A DNA stretch of 64,000 nucleotides from CAZSSM01 sp964609385 (GTDB lineage: Bacteria > Planctomycetota > Planctomycetia > Isosphaerales > Isosphaeraceae), in the NCBI GenBank assembly GCA_964609385.1, contig CAZSSM010000001.1, forward strand, positions 186,001 through 250,000, read 5' to 3'. The notes beneath the pieces are model-generated. The model made no database searches and had not been told where the DNA came from. It was given only the letters and a program-made list of their open reading frames with translations. The stretch's first letter is position 1, and each line of letters begins with the position of its first letter. Positions 17,072 to 23,934 of the stretch are shown piece by piece. The translations under genes were made by a program, and so were the position numbers.

Positions 17072-18127
17072 TCAATCGAGGAAGCCACTCACGGCGCGGG
17101 CGAACGCGTCGGGGGTTTCCTGGAATGGGAAATGTGCAGCTTTGGGGATCGTCTCGAACCGCCCGTCCGGGAACGCATCGGCATATCTCCGACTGGCCGA
17201 CTCGGGTTGGAGGTCCTCCGTGCCATGGAGGACGAGGACCGGAGCGCGACAGGCTCCAAGGGCCGCTCGATAGTCGCGTCGACGTCCCATGCTGAGGAAT
17301 TGGGCCCACACCGCCCAGCCGCCAATCTCCCCGGGTTCGGGACTGGCGCCTTCCGGTTGGCCGTCGACGGCGGCCCAGTAGAACCGGGCGAATCCGCCAT
17401 GGAGTTGGGACAGGTCGGCTTCGCTCTTCTTGAAGATCGTCCCGAAGTCGAAGTACTCGTCGAGAAACGCCCGGTATTCCTCACGCATCGCTTCCGGTAA
17501 CCGCTCACGGACCCGTTCGAAGATCCCGCCACCGACCGGTTGCGTCACCAGGAGGTCGGCCGGCGCGATGAGGATCATCCGCTCGACCCGCTCGGGGAAC
17601 TCCGAGGCGTAGAGCGCGGCCGAGAGGCCGCCGAAGGAGTGTCCGATCAGCGTAAGCCGGTCCTGGCCCAAGATCCGGCGAATCCGCTCGACGTCGGCCA
17701 CCTGAGCACCCAAGCCCAAGGTCCGTTCCAGCTCCGTCACCTTGGAGAAGAAGCTTCCAGAGTCGAACCGGTCGATCGGTCGGGTCGACCTCCCACACCC
17801 GCGCTGATCGTAATCGTGAAACGAGTACCGGTCGGTCAGGGTCTGAAGCCCAGGCCATGGTTCGCGATGGGGAATGCCCGGACCACCATGGAGGATGAGG
17901 ACGGGACGACCCGTGCCGACCGAGAAACGATGCAGTTCGACGTCCGTCGACACTTGCCAAGTCGTCGCGTTGTCCGGTTGTTGTGGCGGATCCAACGGTT
18001 CCCGGAGGTTCTTGGCTGCGCGCACCATGCCGGGCCGGTAGAGCGGCTGTTGCATCATCCACCAGAACCCGAAGCCCACGGCCAGGAGGACCAGGACAAC
18101 GCCCGCAACGATCAGGGAGATGAGCAT
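17072..18127 (-). CDS. Membrane-anchored alpha/beta hydrolase (proline iminopeptidase-like)
   Basis: About 351 residues. One N-terminal membrane helix (about residues 2-24) is followed by an alpha/beta-hydrolase fold: L-I-L-H-G-G-P-G oxyanion region, D-Q-R-G-C-G-R-S, nucleophile elbow G-H-S-F-G-G-L, acid residue in L-V-L-H-G-T-E-D and histidine in A-A-H-F-P-F-Q. H-G-G-P-G plus D-Q-R-G-C-G-x-S is typical of proline iminopeptidases and related hydrolases, so a peptidase or esterase role is likely; the substrate cannot be read. The start at 18127 (M-L-I-S-L-I-V) places the helix at the very N-terminus; the in-frame ATG at 18229 adds a polar leader. It is convergent with the lipoprotein gene. Confidence 0.9.
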   Translation of the reverse strand: MLISLIVAGVVLVLLAVGFGFWWMMQQPLYRPGMVRAAKNLREPLDPPQQPDNATTWQVSTDVELHRFSVGTGRPVLILHGGPGIPHREPWPGLQTLTDRYSFHDYDQRGCGRSTRPIDRFDSGSFFSKVTELERTLGLGAQVADVERIRRILGQDRLTLIGHSFGGLSAALYASEFPERVERMILIAPADLLVTQPVGGGIFERVRERLPEAMREEYRAFLDEYFDFGTIFKKSEADLSQLHGGFARFYWAAVDGQPEGASPEPGEIGGWAVWAQFLSMGRRRDYRAALGACRAPVLVLHGTEDLQPESASRRYADAFPDGRFETIPKAAHFPFQETPDAFARAVSGFLD

Positions 18128-18926
18128 CGAGTCGGCTTTCAAGTCAAAGGGGGAGTCGCTGATAGGAGTTCCACGCTCGATTCTCTGACGGGTGTCGGTG
18201 ATCTGATCGCGCAAAGGCCCCGTCGTCAAGTCGACGTCCCTCTGTCGAGCGCCGACGCCTCGAGGATGACGGTGTCACCGAACCAACGAAGACACGTATC
18301 CATTCGCGCGAATCGTGATCGTCGTCGACGAGGGGATTGGTTCCCGGATCCGAACCTCGGTCGTCCAACCCTGAGCGAAGCGTGCGGCTCTGCACCCAAT
18401 CGCCCAAACAAAATCGATTGCTTTCGCTCATTGACGTAACGTGACGAGTTTGCTAAAGTCATCCACGATCTCGTGGTCGTCAATGCTGATTTTCACACCA
18501 TGTGTCGATCGGTTGTGCATAGTGATAGCTGGACTATGCATATTCGATCATGCATTTCGACTGGGGGATCGACACGCATCGATGCGATCAGAACGAGAAT
18601 GCTGGGGTTCCACTGTTGCCTGAACGATGCAGGTCAGGCCGGTGAGTTGATCGAGTCGATGATTCACCCCACCTTGTCACCACCGCACCGTTTCGTCCCA
18701 TTCCATCCCACCTCGACCACAACTTTTCGTGCCCGTGGTCACGGTTCGCCGGGAATCCGCAGGCTTTCAGCTCCTCTGAGTCAGCGGACAACGCCTCGGG
18801 TTCGAGCCCATGCTTGAGGGCATCGAGCGGTCCCGTCGCGATCGACTCGAGTGCCCACAAGCGGTTTCCATCATCCTGACAAACCATCCACCCTTTGGTT
18901 TTCTTCAATTGAGGGTTCATCGCATC
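18128..18926. other. Long divergent intergenic region upstream of the RTX gene
   Basis: About 800 bases. The part at 18430-18580 is distinctly AT-richer than the coding DNA and contains the inverted repeat listed separately. No gene is supported, and an in-frame extension of the RTX gene to 18810 has no signal-peptide logic. Confidence 0.4.
18517..18541. repeat. Perfect 8-bp inverted repeat
   Basis: TGCATAGT and ACTATGCA are separated by 9 bases in the AT-rich region about 390 bases upstream of the RTX gene. The symmetry and position fit a regulator binding site or the tip of an RNA structure; which one cannot be told from sequence alone. Confidence 0.4.
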
Positions 18927-20294
18927 ATGTTGCGCAACCGCTTTGTCCAAGTCGGCAATCGACGACCTGGCTCCCCACGATCCCGGTCTCTCCGCAACAC
19001 CTTCTGTCCGTCGGCGGATCGTCTCGAGGTCCGGACGTTGCTGGCGGCCACGATCACCAACGTCGACGGAGTGCTGAGCGTCGAGAGCGATGCCGACTCG
19101 GACGAGATCGTCGTCTCCAATGTGGGCAGCGACGTGACGATCGTCGTCAACGGGACCGATGAGGGGACCGAGAGCGGCGTCGTCGGGATCCGACTGATCG
19201 GAAACGAAGGCGATGACAACCTGGACGCCTCGGCGATCACCGGCATCGACGTCACGCTCGATGGAGGCGATGGGGAGGATATCCTCAGGGGTGGCGACGG
19301 CAACGATTCGCTCTTCGGCGGGGTGGGCAGCGACACGGTCGATGGAGGAGACGGCGACGACCTGATCAATCCCGACCGCGAGATCGGCGAGGTCGACCTG
19401 GGCGTCAGCGCTGATCTCGTCAACGGTGGTGAGGGCAACGACACGATTCGATCCGGAGACGGCGAAGACGTGGTCTTCGGCGGGCCCGGCGACGATTTCA
19501 TCGAGTCGCAGAACGAAGAAGACGTGGTCTTCGGTGGCCCGGGCCACGACACCCTTTTGGGTGGCTCGGGAAGCGATACGCTCGACGGCGGCCTCGGGAA
19601 CGACAGCATCGTGGGCAGCTTCGGCGATGACAGCCTCTTCGGCTGGTTCGGCGACGACATCATTGAGGGTGGCGACGGGGCCGACCTTCTGGTCGGTGAG
19701 TTGGGCGACGACACGCTTCGCGGCGGTTCCAACGGCGATACGCTCGTGGGTGGCGCCGGGCACGACCTACTCGGGGGGAACGGCAACAACGACCTCTTGT
19801 TCGGCGGTCCGGGCAACGACACGCTCAACGGCGCCTCCAACAGCGACACCCTGTTCGGCGGGTTCGGCGAGGACGTGCTCAACGGCGGTAGCGGTCGCGA
19901 CCTCGTCCTTGGTGAAGAGGACGCCGATACGCTCGAGGGGGGCAGCGGCTTCGACACGCTTGAGGGTGGCTTGGGCAGCGATATGCTCGACGGCGGTCCG
20001 GACGAGGATTCGCTCGTGGGGGGCCTGGGCGCTGACGCCCTCGACGGCGGTGATGGCAACGACACGCTCGAAGGCGGCTTCGGGAGCGACACCCTTCGAG
20101 GAGAGGATGGCGACGATCTGATTCAGGGCGGTTTCGGTGCCGATCTGCTGATCGGTGGCGAGGGCGTGGACACCCTTGAGGGTGGTCCTGGCGCGAACAT
20201 CCTCTTCCTTGGAGCGATCCCTGTCGCCGACGCCATCCTGGCCGGAATCGCCGGCGATGATGACGCCGATGACGATGGCGTCGAGATCGGCTGA
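18927..20294 (+). CDS. RTX (hemolysin-type) calcium-binding repeat protein
   Basis: About 455 residues. From about residue 115 almost the whole protein is RTX nonapeptides of the form G-G-x-G-x-D-x-L-x. I count about 33 units in one register, with a single break after the fourth unit (I-N-P-D-R-E-I-G-E-V). Such repeats fold as a Ca2+-bound parallel beta-roll outside the cell. The N-terminus carries L-E-V-R-T-L-L-A near residue 33, a motif common at the start of planctomycete surface proteins, followed by a short beta-rich segment. No lipase, protease or toxin domain is present. The C-terminus ends in an acidic D-D-D-A-D-D-D tail after a short hydrophobic stretch. Start at 18927 gives a basic N-terminus. 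Structural or adhesive role is inference. Confidence 0.9.
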   Translation: MLRNRFVQVGNRRPGSPRSRSLRNTFCPSADRLEVRTLLAATITNVDGVLSVESDADSDEIVVSNVGSDVTIVVNGTDEGTESGVVGIRLIGNEGDDNLDASAITGIDVTLDGGDGEDILRGGDGNDSLFGGVGSDTVDGGDGDDLINPDREIGEVDLGVSADLVNGGEGNDTIRSGDGEDVVFGGPGDDFIESQNEEDVVFGGPGHDTLLGGSGSDTLDGGLGNDSIVGSFGDDSLFGWFGDDIIEGGDGADLLVGELGDDTLRGGSNGDTLVGGAGHDLLGGNGNNDLLFGGPGNDTLNGASNSDTLFGGFGEDVLNGGSGRDLVLGEEDADTLEGGSGFDTLEGGLGSDMLDGGPDEDSLVGGLGADALDGGDGNDTLEGGFGSDTLRGEDGDDLIQGGFGADLLIGGEGVDTLEGGPGANILFLGAIPVADAILAGIAGDDDADDDGVEIG

Positions 20295-20360
20295 CCGATC
20301 GATCCCGCGCCGTACGATTCGCTCGGGTTAGGGGATTGAATCCGATCCCACCCGATCGAG

Positions 20361-20384
20361 GCCGAGGTCGACGTGGACCTCGGC
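20361..20384. terminator. Hairpin between convergent RTX and DUF2071 genes
   Basis: GCCGAGGTC and GACCTCGGC form a perfect 9-bp stem with a 6-base loop, 66 bases after the RTX stop codon. No T-run follows on either strand. Its position between convergent genes suggests a two-way transcription end. Confidence 0.45.
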
Positions 20385-20449
20385 GATCTGTCTGAATGGT
20401 TGATGGTTCGATCAGGGACCGGCATCGTTCCCTCAACGCTCACACAAGC

Positions 20450-21238
20450 TCAGGGCTTGATGGCTTCGAGCGCGAAGATCTCGACGTCGACGCCGGCAGC
20501 ATAGTGGACCAACGGCGGCTCGGGTGGGACCTCGAATCCGACTGCGGCCATCAGGTCCTCGTCGAGTCGTTGCAGCGTCGCATCCTGGATCGGATAGGGC
20601 TCGTGGTGGACCTGCCCGGAATAGACCCGTCCACGCGCACCGGCCGTGAACAGGAGATAGCGCTCAACCAAGAAATGCTCCAAGGTCCCCGGGGTCGCCC
20701 GCCTCGTTCCGGGCTCGGTCCGATACGCCAAGTCGGCCCCTGAGCCCCGAGGGCCCGGCCCGAGTCGACGCGTCCGGTACTGGATCTGCTCACCATCGAG
20801 ATCGCCCGACTCGGATCCTTCGAAGGACGTCGTTCTCCGGAGATCCATCCGGGCATGATAGTAGGGGAGTTTGAAGAGGGTGCGGGCAATCTGGACGGCC
20901 ACGGGATTGGCCGCATCGAGGCTGTAGAACCAGACGCCCGGCCGCCCATCCACGTAGGCGTAGGTCCGGATATTGGTCTCGTGGAAGTCGGAAAGCCAAG
21001 GAACCGCCGGCAGCCCGCGCGGTCGGACCCCACGCATCGTGAAGGGGACCAGGCCGACGTAGGCGCGGCCCTCGAACGTGTCGACCTCCACGTCTTGGGG
21101 GAGCGTCGAGGCGACCACTTCGGGATCGAAGCTCCAGTGTACGAAGAGCAGGTCGCGCCAGCGCTGATACATCACCGGGGTCGATGCCGGTCGACGCGTC
21201 GGTCCGATCCGATCCAAGGCTCTTGTGCTTTGTTCCAT
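20450..21238 (-). CDS. DUF2071 (YqjF-like) family protein
   Basis: About 262 residues. The whole sequence fits the DUF2071/YqjF family, whose biochemical role is not established: W-R-D-L-L-F-V-H-W-S-F-D near residue 33, then A-Y-V-G-L-V-P-F-T-M-R-G-V, the conserved E-T-N-I-R-T-Y-A-Y-V-D-G-R-P-G-V-W-F, and L-P-Y-Y-H-A-R-M-D. Members fold as a beta-barrel related to acetoacetate decarboxylase-like proteins. It is cytoplasmic by absence of a signal. The start at 21238 has GGGGAG upstream; in-frame starts at 21265 and 21448 are possible. It is convergent with the RTX gene and likely monocistronic. Confidence 0.88.
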   Translation of the reverse strand: MEQSTRALDRIGPTRRPASTPVMYQRWRDLLFVHWSFDPEVVASTLPQDVEVDTFEGRAYVGLVPFTMRGVRPRGLPAVPWLSDFHETNIRTYAYVDGRPGVWFYSLDAANPVAVQIARTLFKLPYYHARMDLRRTTSFEGSESGDLDGEQIQYRTRRLGPGPRGSGADLAYRTEPGTRRATPGTLEHFLVERYLLFTAGARGRVYSGQVHHEPYPIQDATLQRLDEDLMAAVGFEVPPEPPLVHYAAGVDVEIFALEAIKP

Positions 21239-21867
21239 CGCCGAATCGCTCCCCGATCCCCTCATGCGTCCGCGCTCGAGCCCGAGTTGTCGCTCGATCT
21301 CAACGCCTCTGGTCGTTTTATTCGAACACGGAGCCGAACGGGGGTTCGTGTGACTTAAGTCTTTGGAGCCGACGCCTCTGCGCCGAGCGACCGGAGGAAA
21401 ACCCCACCGTCCATGGGGTTCTTTGTGTTTTCTTTCCCCTTTCCTCATCGAACCGTCATACTATGGTGGAGGCCGATCGAGCGCACGACACCAATCCCCT
21501 GTGGTTTTCCGACGGGTGATCGGGCTCGACGCGACTCGGCCGGCTTCTGAGGTTTTGGCTGGCAGGGACGATGATCGGGACCGACCGATCCATGGCGCCA
21601 AGCCGCTTTCGTTGGGGATGGAGGGATCTGCGATCCTGATCGAGGAGCACGCTCACGAGGTGATCGGCGAACGCCTGGTTCCCAGGAACCGTCTTGAAGG
21701 AGGGTTCGTGAAATGGGACCGGGCGCGTTGTGTACCTCGACCGGACCGTCCTCCTAGGACATCGGATCTCCCACCCCACACGACCGCGCTCGGTCCCGGG
21801 TCATCGGGAACGGCGCGACGTCCTCCGGAATCTCCGAGCGGCGTCCGCCCGAGCAAGGAGACCCTTG
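21239..21867. other. Divergent intergenic region with an isolated intrinsic terminator
   Basis: About 630 bases between DUF2071 and the baeRF gene. No protein gene is supported. The only strong element is the + strand terminator at 21400-21440, which has no + strand gene upstream of it within the region; a leader attenuator or small RNA is possible. Confidence 0.4.
21400..21440 (+). terminator. Intrinsic terminator-like hairpin in the leader of the baeRF gene
   Basis: AACCCCA pairs with TGGGGTT over a 7-base loop and is followed by the T-rich run CTTTGTGTTTTCTTT. This is the most terminator-like element in the window. It lies about 430 bases before the baeRF start and after no annotated + strand gene. 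Confidence 0.55.
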
Positions 21868-22965
21868 ATGCTGCCGACTCTGCACACGTCCTTCGACGCG
21901 CTGTTGTTGACTCGCCCCGGTCAGTGGGGAGATGGCCCGGTCGTCTCGGCCTATCTGGACATGGCCGACCGCCAAGACTTCCTCAAACGCCTGGGTGGGA
22001 AACACGTTCCATCCGCAGATCAGCGTGCCCTCGAACGCGTGCTGGCCGATCGTCGGTTCATCGACGCGCGCGGCCTGGCCCTCTTCAGCGACGTCGAGCA
22101 CGGGCGGTTCGACGCCCACCCCCTGGACTTCCCGGTCGAGGCCCAGTTGGTCGTCGACTCCGAGCCGTATTTGCTGCCGATCTGGGAGGGTTGTTGGCGT
22201 CATCCACGCCTCGCAGTGGTCGCCCTGACCACGCATCAGGCCACCATCTCCCGCGCCGAGCGTGGTGCGATCCGCGAGCTTCAGACCCTCCGAGGCGAAG
22301 AACCGGTCGAGATCCAACGCGACAAGCCTCGGCAGACCTTTAAGAAACGGTTCGCCCACACCCATCACGAACGGCTTCATGACCCCGCCGAGGACCAATA
22401 TCTCCACGTCGTCGCCGCGGAGCTGTCCGCCGCCTGGGAGCCGGGCCGCGACGCCGGCCTGATCCTGATCGGCCCGTCGACCCTCACGGCCGCCTTGAAG
22501 CGGCTGTTGCCTCGACGGATCGATCGTCCGATCCTCGTCGAGACGACCCATGCGGGGCGATCCCCGAAGGCCGACGAGATCCACGAGGTGGTCAACCGGC
22601 TCTGGCAAGGCTGGCTCGACGGCAACGACGCCCGGATCAGCCAAGAGCTTGAGAGCCGTTGCCAGCAGAGCTATCGGGTCGTCGAAGGGCCCGAGGCGAC
22701 GCTCAATGCGCTCCGACTGGGTCAGGTCTCCGAGATCGTCGTCGGTCGTCAGCGGACCGCCTGGTTCGAGCGTGGGGCGTTCTGGGACGGGAGCGGACCG
22801 CGACCCTTTCACGCCCTCCAGGAGATCCTCCGGCTGGCCAGCCGAGGCCGAACGCCGGTCCAGATGCTCCTGCCCGGCGAGCAGCCCGACCCCTTGATGC
22901 CGCACAGCGGTGTCGCCGGACTGCTCCGAGAGACGGGCGCCGGCCAAATCGGTATCTCGGCCTAA
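21868..22965 (+). CDS. Bacterial eRF1-like (baeRF) protein
   Basis: About 365 residues resembling the bacterial archaeo-eukaryotic release-factor-like (baeRF/Vms1-related) families described by comparative genomics. The first domain has the typical R-G-L-A-L-F-S-D, then F-P-V-E-A-Q-L-V-V and Y-L-L-P-I-W-E. The middle has the basic T-F-K-K-R-F-A-H-T-H-H-E-R-L-H-D region where eRF1 proteins carry the catalytic loop, followed by L-I-L-I-G-P-S and the Pelota/L7Ae-like third domain ending I-G-I-S-A. No literal G-G-Q is present. Family members are predicted to act at the ribosome as peptidyl-tRNA hydrolases in rescue. The start is fixed by AAGGAG at 21855-21860. A terminator follows at 22978. Family assignment is from pattern recognition and is moderately sure. 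Confidence 0.75.
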   Translation: MLPTLHTSFDALLLTRPGQWGDGPVVSAYLDMADRQDFLKRLGGKHVPSADQRALERVLADRRFIDARGLALFSDVEHGRFDAHPLDFPVEAQLVVDSEPYLLPIWEGCWRHPRLAVVALTTHQATISRAERGAIRELQTLRGEEPVEIQRDKPRQTFKKRFAHTHHERLHDPAEDQYLHVVAAELSAAWEPGRDAGLILIGPSTLTAALKRLLPRRIDRPILVETTHAGRSPKADEIHEVVNRLWQGWLDGNDARISQELESRCQQSYRVVEGPEATLNALRLGQVSEIVVGRQRTAWFERGAFWDGSGPRPFHALQEILRLASRGRTPVQMLLPGEQPDPLMPHSGVAGLLRETGAGQIGISA

Positions 22966-22977
22966 GCCTTTGAGCAC

Positions 22978-23010
22978 AAACACCCCGCCAGCATCGAGCG
23001 GGGTGTCTTT
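22978..23010. terminator. Intrinsic terminator between baeRF gene and nadD
   Basis: ACACCCCGC pairs with GCGGGGTGT across a 9-base loop, with an A-run before and CTTT after. It lies 12 bases past the baeRF stop and on the far side of the convergent nadD gene, so it can serve both directions. Confidence 0.75.
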
Positions 23011-23090
23011 GAGAACGGTCGGACACTCGAACCTCGACGAGTTTAGCGCATCGGGGTCAGGTCTCTCCGCGCGCCGACCGCACGATTGGA

Positions 23091-23708
23091 TCAAGTGGGC
23101 GGGGGGCGATAAAGCCCGTGCTCGTCGATGTAAGCCTCGACGGCCGCTGGGACGAGATAACGGATGCTCCGACCGGCGGCCAACCGTCCTCGGATGTCTC
23201 GGGACGAAACCCCGAACGGGGGCACTGGGACCTCGATATCGTCTGGGGAGATCGCTTGCGGGTCGCATTCGAGGATCGTCGCGAGGGCTTGACGATCCGG
23301 CTCAGGGGCATCGGGTCGTCGAGCCACTACGATCTGCGCCGCCCTCGCGATCCGCTCGGGATGTTTCCAAGTCGCTAGATCGGCCAGGCTATCGCCGCCG
23401 ATCAAGAAGAAGAGATCGTCGTCGGGGTGCTCGGCGCGGATCGCCTCGATCGTCTCATACGAATAATGGGGGCCGGGCCGACGCGTCTCGATGTCCGAGA
23501 CGGTCAACTGGGGATGACCGGCGATGGCCAACTGCGCCATCTCGATCCGTTGTTTGACCGTCGCGATCGGCTTGTTCTTGTGGGGCGGCTGGCCGGCCAC
23601 GATCAGCTCGAGCCGATCGAGCTGGAGATGCTCGCGGCACTGCTCGGCCAGGATGAGGTGGGCCAAATGGATCGGGTCGAACGTACCGCCGAAGAGTCCC
23701 AGCCGCAT
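23091..23708 (-). CDS. nadD: Nicotinate-nucleotide adenylyltransferase
   Basis: NadD joins nicotinate mononucleotide and ATP to make deamido-NAD+, a required step of NAD synthesis in the cytoplasm. The 205-residue product shows the nucleotidyltransferase signature G-L-F-G-G-T-F-D-P-I-H-L-A-H at residues 4-17, V-A-G-Q-P-P-H-K near 42 for substrate contact, and the second motif V-S-S-R-D-I-R-G-R-L with I-R-Y-L-V-P near the C-terminus. Its size matches the usual 190-220 residues. The ATG at 23708 has GGAAGG 9 bases upstream; ATG 23714 adds two residues. It is divergent from priA, and no rsfS or obgE neighbour is seen. Confidence 0.95.
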   Translation of the reverse strand: MRLGLFGGTFDPIHLAHLILAEQCREHLQLDRLELIVAGQPPHKNKPIATVKQRIEMAQLAIAGHPQLTVSDIETRRPGPHYSYETIEAIRAEHPDDDLFFLIGGDSLADLATWKHPERIARAAQIVVARRPDAPEPDRQALATILECDPQAISPDDIEVPVPPFGVSSRDIRGRLAAGRSIRYLVPAAVEAYIDEHGLYRPPPT

Positions 23709-23934
23709 CGGCATTATCCTTCCCTGCGACCCCATCTCACGCATTCCCGGCCATCACGCGAGAGGCGGTCCTGGCTCGAAAAGCCGATCCGCTTCCGGGT
23801 GGACACGCGTGCAAAGCCGGTGTCTAGTTGATCGGACGAACAGCGTCCCGACAGCGTTGATCCCCGGAGGGGGACCGAGAGCTTTGACGAAGCGTTCGAG
23901 ATCCCTCATTGTTCGGCGAACTTAGGATGTGTCC

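Noticed and set aside
18917..20092. 391-residue minus-strand frame full of Ser-Pro-Pro repeats
   Set aside because: It is the mirror of the RTX repeat DNA, so its repeats are a by-product, not a gene.
21754..23268. 504-residue minus-strand frame over the baeRF gene
   Set aside because: It runs through the + strand terminator at 22978 and into nadD in another frame; the baeRF reading has a strong AAGGAG site.
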